Shown here piece after piece: positions 1 through 8,823 of a DNA stretch of 20,296 nucleotides (positions are counted from its first letter, which is position 1; every line of letters starts with the position of its first letter). Where the stretch lies: positions 949,583-969,878 of the forward strand of contig BFEA01000190.1 in assembly GCA_003427395.1 (NCBI GenBank), read 5' to 3'. A model generated the notes under the pieces. That model had not been told where the DNA came from and made no database searches. It was given only the letters and a program-made list of their open reading frames with translations. The stretch comes from Chara braunii (taxonomy: Eukaryota; Streptophyta; Charophyceae; Charales; Characeae). A program made the translations under genes and the position numbers.

Positions 1-901
1 GGGGGCGGCACTTGGACTGCCAGGAATTCTGCCTGGGGTTGATGCCCGGCAGGGCACCTGCTGGTATGTGGGCACAAGTTGGGTGTCCTGGTACCTGGAC
101 AAACACCCTATTTTTTTACTCTTGTTCTTTTTCTTTTTCTTTTTCTCCGTCCTTGTGCAGGGGACGTGCTAATCTTCTTTGTATCGTTCCAATTTTAACA
201 GATATCTGGATGCAGTATGTCAGAATATACCATAGCACTATGTGCAACTTTTTTTTTTTTTTTTTTTTATGTGCAACTTTTGATAAGCCCCAGCATTGGA
301 AAAGATGAAGACCATCAAAAAAGGGGAAAAATAAAAAGAAAACTTTCAGCAGCGGGGTGCGATTTCAATGTAGCAACCTGAGGGGGTGCATTCGATCGGC
401 AGCAAAAAATATAGGAGCTTTTCATGTGTGGGCGCAGTGGGGACTCTGATTAATTGGTAGCAAAAGAATTAAGTCCGACAGTCTGTGTTCCTCCAGGCAC
501 ACAGCCCCCTTCCTCCTGAAAGCTTTCCATGGACGAGTTCCCGTTCTCAAAGGGTCGAATACCGAACCCCATGAGGAGTGCTACAGGGTGCGCTAAGATT
601 CCAACTTGAAATACCCCAACTGCCGTTATTTTTAATTCTCATTCCAGCAACGAAAAAAATTGAAAATAATTCAGGGTATATATCAATGTCCGACAGACGT
701 ATCTCACTCGCTTCCTCCTGCGCTGCCTCCAATTCCTCCGACATCTCGGGACTACAACGCCACCTCCTCACCCCTTTCTGCCTGGCTTGTGCCGTTAAGT
801 GCGGAGCAAGAGCGACAGAAGTCGAAAGTTCTGAAAAAGGCAGCTTGGATTGTCGAACAGTGAGGGATTACTTTCTGGGACTCCTGGAATCACCTCAGTA
901 G

Positions 902-906
<5 letters not shown>
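1..906. other. Left-edge region without a recognisable gene
   Basis: I see no conserved protein or RNA here. A run of about 20 T (249-268) sits between two copies of the word ATGTGCAACTT, a small homopolymer-bearing duplication. Open frames overlap on both strands between about 547 and 901. The minus-strand one contains an acidic helical stretch, and the plus-strand one is proline and serine rich. Neither matches a family I know, and overlapping open frames on opposite strands argue against reading either as a gene. Confidence 0.5.
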
Positions 907-986
<80 letters not shown>

Positions 987-1016
987 CATAACCCAAAATC
1001 TCAGCCATCCAACCAC

Positions 1017-1085
<69 letters not shown>

Positions 1086-1122
1086 CGTCATGACCCGAAA
1101 TCTCGGCCATCCAACCACTGTG
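907..1122. repeat. Duplicated compound (GT)n(GA)n microsatellite
   Basis: The block runs (GT)n about 907-944, (GA)n about 945-984, a unique spacer of about 37 bases, a second (GT)n 1017-1034, a second (GA)n 1035-1081, then a diverged copy of the same spacer (1085-1122). Both spacers end in CATCCAACCACTGTG and differ mainly by C/T and A/G changes, so the whole GT-GA-spacer unit was duplicated in tandem. The open frames here are only translated simple repeat. Confidence 0.9.
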
Positions 1123-1440
1123 AAAAGGAGAAAGGGTATTTCTGAAATCAAGTGGGTTGCAGGCTGCTTTTGATAATTCTCAATTCAATTGGGTCACAGG
1201 CTGCTTTGAAATTTTTATTTTTGTTTTTGTTTTTATTAACTTTTTAATACTTTTTATTATGTATATAATAGTAAATAATAATACTATATTTGCTTTCAAA
1301 TTCTCACACACACTATGCTGCAAACAGAGAAGTGAAAAAAAAAGTGAAAAAAAAAGAAAGGAAGAAGAGAGAGAGAAGGGTCTGGAGGAGGCAACCTGAC
1401 GTTGGAGCGTAAATCGTTGAGCGAGTTAACCTGACAGCAA

Positions 1441-1640
1441 TTGAATGAACACCTATCCTCCCATACAAACACTCATCCGAGTCGTCCCCTTCGAATGTGT
1501 CCCACAAGCGTAAAGCGTTGGGAAGCAAAGTCTTTCCGTACAAACACTCATCCGACGTCCCCCCTTTTGAATGTGTCCCACAAGTCATCAATCGATGCAG
1601 TGGATCGATGGATCGATGGAAAGACTTCGCTTCCCAATAG
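1441..1640. repeat. Short tandem pair combined with a 20-bp inverted repeat
   Basis: Two direct copies of a unit of about 45 bases begin with ACAAACACTCATCCGA and end with GAATGTGTCCCACAAG. In addition, 1518-1537 is the reverse complement of 1618-1637 at 19 of 20 positions, giving a possible hairpin with an 80-base loop. A small ATCGATGG duplication (1602-1619) lies next to the right arm. This looks like the remains of a small foldback or transposon end, but no target duplication was found. Confidence 0.6.
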
Positions 1641-1696
1641 AATGCGCGGTTGGCGTTCATGTTTTTTCCCGACTTTTTTTGTATATCGTATTTACC

Positions 1697-2057
1697 ATGG
1701 TAAGTGTTGAGGGTTTAATGCAAAGTTTTAGTTGGTGGGTAAAGACTACAGTTGATGCAATTAGCAAAATATGCCCGGTTTCAGTGACATACCCCTTTTT
1801 TTTTCTAGAGAGCGGAGAAGATGCATTCATCTCAGGGCGCAGGACGAGCATACATGCGGTTAGGAGATGAATATTTTAATGTTATGCGTTCAATGCTAGA
1901 ACGAGAAAGAGATTTTACTCCTATAACAGCTAGTATTGTAGACGGACATGTTTTAGCAAGAGGGTCTCAAGAAAAAGTAGTAGAGAATATAACTAGGAAA
2001 GATGAAGAGGAAAAGGACTTGCTTAAACAGCTGGCAATCGTCTTGTTGTCTTCATAG
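1697..2057 (+). CDS. Candidate small two-exon gene, function unknown
   Basis: An ATG at 1697-1699 in an ACCATGG context is followed at once by GTAAGT. A pyrimidine-rich tract ending TTTTCTAG finishes at 1808, defining a plausible 109-base intron (1700-1808). Joining 1699 to 1809 keeps frame and gives about 84 residues, ending at the TAG at 2055-2057. The coding part is rich in Glu, Arg and Lys, with an amphipathic C-terminal half (residues about 50-80) that could be helical. The same frame is also open upstream from 1571, so the first exon could be longer, but that part crosses the inverted repeat at 1518-1637. I do not recognise the family. It may be a real small gene, a gene relic or a transposon-encoded peptide. 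The splice sites are seen; expression is inferred. Confidence 0.35.
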
Positions 2058-2710
2058 TGACATGCGCAGACGGCCGACGACCGATCTCATTCAAAGACGA
2101 CCCCTACAATAAGCAGCAAACCATCTCCTACTCTGGCTTTCCTCCGTGACGCCCCCAACTCCTGGGGTTGACGTCAAATCGATCGTCTTCTGGGGTTCCC
2201 CTTGAGTCCAACTCCGGGGGTTCGTGACCGTTATCATAAAATCGTCTTCTGCCTCCTTATAGCATTCGTTGGGTGGCGAGAGGAACGGCTTTGGGCGTGG
2301 AGCATTTCCATGCCTCCATCATAGACAGCCAGGTCTATGACAATCCGTATATAGTATATACATTGAGTGTGGAGCGACGCTGACCGGAGCTGGTGGAAGG
2401 TGGTGCAACTCTGTAATCCATCCTAATGGGGGCGTGAGGGCTGGTAGAGACATGTTTTCTACGACGTACCGGTGGAGGTCTCAGGTGGGGTTGGATGGGT
2501 TTCCACCCATCTCATCCATGGTTGGGACGTTTTGATATGTTCGATATGTTTGTTTTGGTGATTCGGTAGAGCTTGTTTTCCTACCTTACTTACACTGTTC
2601 TTATTAGCCGAAGCCGGCATTGCGTGTTCTTTGTATATTTGATGCGGGTCGCTGGGCCCGGTTCCCAGCCGAGTTGCTCTCCACGAATAGATTGGTGCAT
2701 CGTCGACTTC
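2058..2710. other. Intergenic stretch, mostly featureless
   Basis: I see no convincing coding region. The only internal structure is a tandem pair (2155-2192 and 2208-2251), each copy beginning CCAACTCC and ending ATCGTCTTCTG. The stretch leads into the A-rich tail at 2711-2742 and may be the 3' part of a retroposed sequence. Confidence 0.4.
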
Positions 2711-2742
2711 AAACAAACAAACAAAAAAAAAAAAAAAAAAAA
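2711..2742 (+). mobile_element. A-rich tail, possible 3' end of a retroposon
   Basis: AAAC repeats pass directly into a run of about 19 A, then unique sequence. Non-LTR retrotransposons and SINEs often end in such simple A-rich tails. I cannot find the 5' end, coding sequence or target-site duplication, so this may be only a homopolymer tract. Confidence 0.3.
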
Positions 2743-2896
2743 CAATTTAGCTGCCGGAACTTCTGCATATCACATCTGGTTGAAAAATCAATAACTCTGA
2801 AAAGTCAACTGGATATTTTTGATCAGCAACTTCAGAGAATTGCATTGCACACAATTGGTATATATTGCATATACCATAATGTCATGCCATTGGTAA

Positions 2897-3082
2897 TCCA
2901 TGGTTGTAATATACCCACTGATCTGTGTCACCGGTGGGGTAACCCATGGTTATACATAAACCCGTCCATGGTTATAATATACCGTGCTGTAACCCATGGT
3001 TATACATAAACCCATCCATGGTTATAATATACCCACTGATCTGTGTCACCGGTGCCGTAACCCCTGGTTATACATAAACCCA
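2897..3082. repeat. Three-unit minisatellite
   Basis: Three head-to-tail units (about 2897-2964, 2965-3014, 3015-3082) share TCCATGGTT, AATATACC, GTAACCC and TATACATAAACCC. The middle unit lacks about 18 bases containing CTGATCTGTGTCACCGG, which explains its 50-base length against 68 for the others. Units are nearly identical, so the duplication is fairly recent. Confidence 0.8.
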
Positions 3083-3116
3083 CATGGTAACCACTGCTGA
3101 TATGTGTCGCAGGCAT

Positions 3117-3358
3117 TATCGTTAACATTATTTCTTATGTATATTATTTCTTATATGTTTTAAGTTTTAAGTTAAAACTTAAACATATAAGAAATAATAT
3201 ACATAAGAAATATATAAATATGAAAAATATATATGAATGCATGGTATCATTAACATTAATTCTTATGTATATTTCTTATATGTTTTAACATAAATATATA
3301 AGAAATATATAAAATAGTTATATATATTAACATAAATATAAAAATAAATATAAATGCA
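3117..3358. repeat. AT-rich foldback, near-perfect 80-bp palindrome plus degenerate copy
   Basis: The outer 30 bases of each arm of 3131-3210 are perfectly complementary. A one-base bulge follows and pairing then resumes to the centre near 3170, leaving almost no loop. A second, weaker version follows at about 3253-3330, again built from TTCTTATGTATATTTC and its complement. The word ATGCATGGTA follows each copy (3237 and 3355). This could be a tandem foldback or MITE-like repeat, and it could transcribe into long double-stranded RNA. It ends about 125 bases before the LTR element starts. Confidence 0.8.
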
Positions 3359-3369
3359 TGGTAGCCGGC

Positions 3370-3415
3370 GTTCGGCTGGGGCCGAACAGAGGACCCAAAC
3401 GTCCGAACGTTTGGG
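3370..3415. other. Two adjacent short hairpins next to the LTR element
   Basis: GTTCGGC (3370-3376) pairs with GCCGAAC (3381-3387) across a TGGG loop. CCCAAACGT (3394-3402) pairs with ACGTTTGGG (3407-3415) across a CCGA loop. Both stems are perfect. They lie on a GC-rich island in AT-rich DNA, about 70 bases upstream of the 5' LTR. No function is evident. Confidence 0.6.
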
Positions 3416-4691
3416 CCCCCCTGTAGATACATTCGGCCGTTCATAACGGACACGGACCAAAAACCAAAAAGAAAAAGAAAAATGCGAGGAACAAGCCCTC
3501 ACGGGAGCCCTATCAGACATCACATGTTCTGGGCAAAGGCCCCCAGCAAGCCAAGTGCCCGCCCTAAGTGAAGGCGGGCCTGAATATTCGTCAAAGGCCA
3601 AAATTTGACACTTCCATATGTGGGTATTCACGCTCTTGCAGTACGCCAGTTGGTTGAATGGACGCTCGAGCGTCACTAAGCTGCGTCGTACAGTTGGCCC
3701 AGGCCTTGACATTTGCGCATGGGCACATACACAAGAAGCAGGGCCGATACATTGAGAACAATGAGAAGCAGGCCATCGGCCTATGCTAAAGCAGTACTGT
3801 CAATGCACCTACCTGGGAGCCCTGCACAGATGCAGCAAACAGCCCAAGTCCGGAGACTCAGGCCGTGCCCAACTGTAAATGGGACCCAGGCCCTCAACTG
3901 TAGTCTTGGGCCTAGGCGCAGGGACGGAGGCCCAACTGGAAGCTACTGGAAGCTTCCAGCCAGGCCACACACAGCATCCAGGAGGCTATGACTTCCATAT
4001 AGGAAGTGATGCAGCCCTGGCCAGGCATTCTGGCCTGCGTAGGCAATGCGGAAGTGCTGCTGCGCTACTGCTTGACGCTGCGCTGCGGGCAAGGGTGCTG
4101 ACAGGGCGCGTAGAGGTGAAGTGGGACGCTGCAGGGCAGCGGGGCTCAAGCGGCCATAGCCGGGCTGCTGGGCGCCAGGGGGTAAGAAGGCGATCTGGTG
4201 GTCTTCAGGGAAGGAGGCAAAGTGTGGGGTATCAAGGTTTGACGAGGGTGACGAGATACGGACCTGGTGCATGAAGAGAGGTCGGCTATGCTAGAACAGT
4301 CGTGACGCACGTGTTCAAGCACCGTGCACACAGGGCGCACAGCAGGAGAGCGGCCTAGTAGTCAGCCAATCTGTAGAGCAGACTTATACAGCCAGGCATC
4401 ACACGATCCTATTAGTGAGCTTTATTCAGACGTATCAGTACCTGATTCACAACCACATTCATGTACTTCATTCATATAACACGCCTGTTCACAAAACCAT
4501 CAGCTCTGTTCATGACGACTCCGCACCATGACTTCATTCACAGAGACCTGACATAGTAGACACTCTCACACAGGAAATAGGAACAGAATCAGAAAAGTCC
4601 TTTCAAAGTACTCGAGAGATGTATCGGTGAAACCCAACGGTGATGCTCGAGCAGCGTCCTGCTCTCACATCCTGGCATGAACGCCCAACGT

Positions 4692-4727
4692 GTTTCTACT
4701 GCTGCCAGTCACAGACAGCGTCATCAG
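4692..4727 (-). ncRNA. Degenerate hammerhead-ribozyme-like motif
   Basis: On the minus strand CTGATGA (4727 to 4721) is followed by a stem-loop in which GCTGTC pairs with GGCAGC (one G-T pair) across a seven-base loop, then by GAAAC (4696 to 4692) and ACGTTGGGC. Hammerhead cores have CUGAUGA, stem II, GAAA. Here the bases next to stem II do not close cleanly: an extra C lies on one side and AGTA on the other. Penelope-like elements are known to carry minimal hammerhead motifs in their terminal repeats, often followed by similar bases, which supports the assignment of the enclosing insert. Self-cleavage is doubtful. Confidence 0.4.
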
Positions 4728-5222
4728 GGGCTACTACTTCGAAAGGTGAGAATTCCTATGCCTGTGTCTACCTTAAGTACTCCGTGTCTACTCCTATTCC
4801 TCTCACTTCCTACTCTCACGAAACACATCACCCCCCGCCAACTGCTCCTGAAACTTCAAAAAAATTGAAAGCAATTTTTTTTTTGAACACACACCCGCCA
4901 CACATTCGTCCATCGTGTCCCTCTCGGCTGCGCTTTTTTTCGGAATACACGAGTACCTCGCTCCGTGCACCCGCCGACTGCATTTTCCTCCCACCACTCG
5001 CTCTTTTCTGTTCACGGAATCAAACGTCTTGAAAGTGAATACCCGCCGTGCACTTGTCCATGGCGCCCATCTTTCCCTCAGTCCCCTTTTTTTTTGAAAA
5101 ACCGCAAGTTCCCAGCGTCACACGTCTAACCCTTACGTTAGCCTTGGTTCTCTTAATCGCAAAAACGTGGACAGCTCCGAAAATCCCTCCTATCCACGTC
5201 ACCCCCTTGGAATCTCTTCCAG

Positions 5223-5530
5223 TTATTCCTGCTTCCCGAATGTTCCCGCTCGCCAATTCTCCGGAGGCTTTACTGGTCGCTCCTTGTCTCGGTCGTCCAT
5301 TCCTGGTTTGGTTCTCGGTCCGGTACTTTCACATAGGACTTGAACCCATTCTTCCCACGCTCCTTCCTTCGATTCGGAAAACAGTCGTAATCTAGAGTCA
5401 AAATATTGATCCGGGAACCCCCTCCTCCGGAGTTCCATTTTCAGAGTTAGGAGGGTTGGTCCGGCCTTCATTTTGTTCAGTGTGTGGTTCCAAATCCGGT
5501 GCAGGTACCCTGTGATCACCGCCTTCTTAG
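5223..5530 (-). pseudogene. Fragment resembling the RT C-terminal region of a Penelope-like element
   Basis: Reading from about 5530 downwards, the frame gives KKAVITGYLHRIWNHT-type residues, then about 15 residues later LKMELRRRGFPDQYFDSR. Penelope-like RTs have, after the catalytic core, a basic segment and an L-x-x-x-L-x-x-(R/N)-G-(Y/F)-P helix, which this resembles. The catalytic RT motifs are not in the window, so the fragment would be truncated at its 5' end. The frame stays open to 5223, and the later residues are not recognisable. The first part is repeated at 5647-5841. The family call is inference from motif shape, and I could be wrong about it. Confidence 0.4.
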
Positions 5531-5920
5531 TTAGCTATGGTTTGACAAAATCGTCGTAATCTAGAGTTAAAATATTCATCCGGGAACCCCCTCCTCCGGA
5601 GTTCCATTTTCAGAGTTAGGAGGGTTGGTCCAGCCTTCTTAGTCGGCTATGGTTTTGACATCATGTACATTGGCCTTCGAGAGTCGAAGTGAGCCTGTTG
5701 CATGAACACAAATCTAGAGTCGAAATATTCATCCGGGAACCCCCTCCTCCGGAGTTCCATTTTCAGAGTGAGGAGGGTTGGTCTGGCCTTCATTTTGTTC
5801 AGCGTGTGGTTCCAAATCCGGTGCAGGTACCCTGTGATCACCGCCTTCTTAGTCGGCTATGGTTTTGACATCATGTACATTGGTCTTTGAGAGTCGAAGT
5901 GAGCCTGTTGCATGAACACA
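5384..5920. repeat. Three tandem copies of the insert-LTR junction
   Basis: Units A (5384-5552), B (5553-5710) and C (5711-5920) each start at AATCTAGAGT, run through the end of the inserted element, and continue into LTR sequence (GGCTATGGTTT...). Unit C leads into the rest of the LTR. Unit B lacks about 70 bases between two GCCTTC words, consistent with deletion by short direct repeats. Unit A stops early in the LTR part. Because LTR sequence is part of each unit, the duplication happened after insertion. Confidence 0.85.
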
Positions 5921-6166
5921 GCTGTAGGTAGGATAGGCGAGTAGAGTAGGCTGAGCGTTGGGCGCTAGACAGAGAGGAGTGACTTTGGATACTGGGTTGG
6001 CATGGCCTACGAGCTTGAACATTGGCTCATTACTTCATTGTATTGCTCTATTTAGATGGATGCTCGGTGCATTTGTGCTCTCTGCTTGTACACGACTACT
6101 TAGACATATGTGTGATTTCGCAACTTGTTTTTTTGTATATCATTGACACTCATATTCCTTGCAATT

Positions 6167-6183
6167 TGGTATCGGAGCTGGTT
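6167..6183 (+). other. Primer-binding site, initiator-Met tRNA type
   Basis: TGGTATCGGAGC starts three bases after the 5' LTR and matches the common plant site TGGTATCAGAGC at 11 of 12 positions. That site is complementary to the 3' end of initiator methionine tRNA, which primes minus-strand cDNA synthesis. The following GGTT fits the same tRNA. The single A to G change is probably decay. Confidence 0.92.
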
Positions 6184-7458
6184 CGTGATCGCAGCTTACC
6201 TGGCGCTGGTGACATTGTTACTTGGTGCGCTGAGATGCTTCATGTGCAGTAAGGATACTTTGGCGCTGGCTTGTTATAGCGGGGCCCAGGTGGAGGGGCC
6301 AGCCGCTGGAAGACTGTGGCGACAGCGGGTGTATGTATGATGATGAGAGTATGTTGCGGTGGCATTTTGGCTGAAGTGGCACTGCATTGTGTTGTGGGTG
6401 GTACCGAGGCTATTGACCTGTTATCGAAATGCACGTTGGCCCAATTGGTGAGAAATCTATGGTTCGGGGCCGCTATCTTCAGGTACGTTGTTCCCATTCC
6501 TTATCTACCCTCTCAATCTCTTCTTACCGTGAGGAAGTGAGTCCAACTTGAGTGTCCTCTCTTTGGCGAGTAGTCGTGTGCACTCTACCTTGAGAGACGA
6601 CATTCTTCTCAGTGGCGCATTTGGCAGGAGAGGGCGGTGCCTCTGAAGGGCCCTCGTCGAAGCACGGGTCATGGTCACCATGCCAACCCATGGGAGTAGT
6701 ACACGCAGGCTATGCTTCTTTGTTCATTGAGGCTCTTTGCTGCACTGATAGAAAGGGTGTGCGAACTGACAAGTCCTAAGCAGACGCTCCCAGACCGTTT
6801 ATAAACACTTCTGGTTGGGGTCTGAACTAACCACTGGCTGTGATAGTTGTCCTGATTACGACGTTAAATAATTCATGAGACTCTCGGGCTGTCCTTAAAT
6901 TGTCTCTTGATCAGCAATATCGGTCAGATGTAAGGCTCATTGCACGCGAGGGTAAACAACGGGCAGGCTGGTCATAAGCATACTTCTTGGGCACACGGGT
7001 GGGCCGTTGTTGCACACCTTAGATACTGCTGCTTGATGATGCTCACAGGTAGGTTGGACTGTAATCTACCATAGTTAGTTCTTCTCAAAGCTTCTGTGCA
7101 GAAAAGAAGTAGACTATATGTGTACAGTCTGTGTAGGTGTTGTTGATGCCACTCGACCAGTAGTCTAGGTAACTCGCCGCACATTATTTTATTTTATTTA
7201 TTAATCGGTCAGGCGTATGCTGCGGTAGGTTTCAGAGAAGACATTAGTGCAGACAGCGTCTGGCTAGCCAATGAGTGGATCGGAGGGTGGTGAAGATACA
7301 TCTGACGATAGGAGGCAGACACGAAGGGACACCGGTAGGATACCCTTAGTTTTCTAGGTCCTACTACTAGGAGACGAAAGAAGACTAAGGACCAAAGCTA
7401 GGGCCCGTATGTTTGTAGAACGGGCGTTGGCAGCAGCAGAGCAGCTAGCGTTGTAGCA
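6184..7458 (+). other. Untranslated leader of the retrotransposon
   Basis: About 1.3 kb separates the primer-binding site from the first gag codon. I see no domain, no nested element boundary and no convincing long frame here. Leaders of plant Ty3/gypsy elements are often long and may hold packaging signals, but nothing specific is visible. Because the 3' LTR offers no comparison here, a small old insertion could be missed. Confidence 0.6.
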
Positions 7459-7983
7459 ATGGCAACCTCTGCAGCAACATTTGCTGCGACCTCAACTGGT
7501 CAACGGACCAGCTCGCATGTTATGTCTAGTACGTCAGGAGCTGGCACTAGTCAGATGGCGGGCTCGCAGTACAGCTCGCCATCTCCACGCACTCGGGAGC
7601 AGATGGAGCTCCAGCATGTGGAAAGGATTCACTTAAGGCTAGAGGAGGAACTTAAAAACGTTACCGACGGGGAGAAAGAAATTAGACATAGAAGTATCAG
7701 AGCAGAGACCAGAGAGGCAAACAAAGCTGCACTAGAAGGATTAGAGAGCAGGGAAGTTGTTAAGGCGAGCATTTTGTCCATGCATGCATATATGGATAGC
7801 AAACAGAATGCAATCCAGGACACCCTGGACCAGATCCTGAATGTCATGCAAGGGTCAGGAATCAAGCCAGCAGTTTTGCCATCGCTGCCATTCTCAGCGT
7901 TGACAGGACCCTATGCCGCTCAGTCAGGATCAACACCAAGCGGAACTTCAGCAGAAGCTCTACCTCAGACTGTTGCTTCTTAA
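7459..7983 (+). pseudogene. gag: gag, N-terminal part
   Basis: A 174-codon frame starts at ATG 7459 and stops at TAA 7981. Residues about 1-35 are Ser, Thr and Ala rich. About 36-115 are highly charged (Glu, Lys, Arg) with leucines at helical spacing, likely coiled coil. The rest is Ser, Pro and Thr rich. The same frame continues past the stop into the capsid-like segment, so the TAA is probably a lesion inside a longer Gag. Gag forms the cytoplasmic particle in which reverse transcription takes place. Identification rests on position between the PBS and the capsid-like domain. Confidence 0.65.
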
Positions 7984-8015
7984 TCTTCTGGTTCAACGGC
8001 CCGAGTTACACCACA

Positions 8016-8422
8016 GCCGCAACCTATCTCGCCAGTGGGACACCAATTACGTTGGTAACCCAAGACCCCCCTAAGACCACCTTCAACCTTTTCAGGACAC
8101 AAGAAGGATGAGGCTCTCGACACGTGGTTGAGAACAGTGCCATTATGGGAGAGGGCAAAAAGGACATTGGTACAGGAGGAGGTGATAACGGCTGCATCCT
8201 ATCTAGAGGGTTCAGCAGCTCGTTGGCCTAATGGATTGGTGGCTTCAAAGGGGTTCGGCAGGCACATGGGTGATTGGGTGCAGACCCACACCCTAGAGAG
8301 CTTTATGGACTTGGCACAACCCTCAATAGACACAAATTGCCACTGATGGGTTATTAAAGCTTGATGCTAGAAAGTACACGTCTGTACGAGAGCTTACCAC
8401 AACCGTAGACGTGAAGGCCATA
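8016..8422 (+). pseudogene. gag: gag, capsid-like domain, copy 1
   Basis: Conceptual translation from about 8095 gives FSGHKKDEALDTWLRTVP and, 30 residues on, SYLEGSAARW. This is the pattern of the plant retrotransposon Gag capsid domain (F-x-G, D-x-x-x-W-L, A-x-x-x-L-x-G-x-A-x-x-W). The frame then slips and the following frame encodes the segment containing LDARKYTSV. A TAG at 8327-8329 stands where copies 2 and 3 have CAG. A TAA and a frame slip precede the domain. This unit is repeated directly by copy 2. Confidence 0.85.
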
Positions 8423-8823
8423 GCCACAACCTATCCCGCCAGCGGGACAACAATTACCTTGGTACCCCAAGACCCCCCTAAAACCACCTTCAACCTTCTC
8501 AGGAGACAAGAAGGATGAGGCTCTTGACACGTGATTGAGAACGGTGCCATTGTGGGTGAGGGCAAAGAGGACAGTGGTAGAGGAGAAGGTGATAACCGTT
8601 GCATCCTATCTGGAGAGTTCAGCAGCTCGCTGGTTCAATGGATTGGTGGCTTCGAAGGGGTTCGGCAGGAACATGGGTGATTGGGTGCAGACTCACACCC
8701 TAAAGAGCTTTATGGACTTGGCACAACCCTCAACAGGCACAGATTGCAACTGATGGGTTATTAAAGTCTGATGCTAGAAAGTACACGTCTGTACGAGAGC
8801 ATACCACAACCGTAGACGTGAAG
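8423..8823 (+). pseudogene. gag: gag, capsid-like domain, copy 2 (tandem duplication)
   Basis: This is a direct head-to-tail copy of 8016-8422, about 400 bases, with differences that are mostly transitions and a few single-base indels. It keeps AARWFNGLVASKGFG where copy 1 has AARWPNGL, and keeps CAG at 8734-8736 where copy 1 has TAG. It runs straight into the Gag C-terminal block that starts VSLKIPPKGGYPSSQ. Confidence 0.88.

Larger units (their letters stand above)
4291..5852 (-). mobile_element. Insertion in the 5' LTR, probable Penelope-like element fragment
   Basis: The 3' LTR reads straight through this site (TCGGCTATG at 15059-15067), whereas in the 5' LTR the same word lies on both sides of the insert (4282-4290 and 5853-5861). 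The direct repeat is at least 9-10 bp. It may reach about 25 bp, because ACAGTCGTG just inside the left edge also matches the LTR, so the left boundary is uncertain by about 14 bases. On the minus strand the insert begins with a peptide resembling the region after the RT core of Penelope-like elements, and further downstream carries a hammerhead-like motif (4692-4727), as expected for the 3' end of such an element. In between, a degenerate motif recurs about three times (near 4890, 4975 and 5050), built around GGCGGGT. No GIY-YIG endonuclease was recognised. The assignment is by pattern, not by search. Confidence 0.6.
3483..6163 (+). repeat. 5' LTR, interrupted
   Basis: The LTR is in two pieces, 3483-4290 and about 5853-6163, which together match the 3' LTR. 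Without the insert it is about 1.1 kb. It begins TG and ends CA, three bases before the primer-binding site. The right piece has extra duplicated copies at 5642-5710 and, shorter, at about 5529-5545, made together with the inserted sequence. LTRs carry the promoter and polyadenylation signals of the element; I did not find a clear TATA box that I would defend. Confidence 0.92.

Noticed and set aside
795-1151. Open frames rich in Ser-Leu, Thr-His, Arg-Glu or Cys-Val across 795-1151, 16886-17329 and 18839-19270
   Set aside because: They are translations of GA, GT and CA microsatellites.
2897-3082. Repeats with spacers resembling a CRISPR array
   Set aside because: Units are contiguous minisatellite copies with one internal deletion. 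There are no unique spacers, no cas genes, and the context is plant nuclear DNA.
3263-3712. 149-codon minus-strand open frame
   Set aside because: It crosses the LTR boundary at 3483 and an AT-rich foldback and has no domain, so it is chance.
3879-4274. 131-codon plus-strand open frame in the 5' LTR
   Set aside because: The same region in the 3' LTR lacks a matching long frame, and the translation is compositional (Gly, Arg, Ala) without motifs. LTRs normally do not code.
4291-5852. Mutator-like element reading of the 5' LTR insert (9-bp target duplication TCGGCTATG, ends CTAGAAC and CTAAGAAGG)
   Set aside because: The 9-bp duplication fits, but the inverted similarity of the ends is short and needs gaps. 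The left boundary is uncertain, and the RT-like peptide plus hammerhead-like motif favour a Penelope-like origin. Kept as the main alternative.
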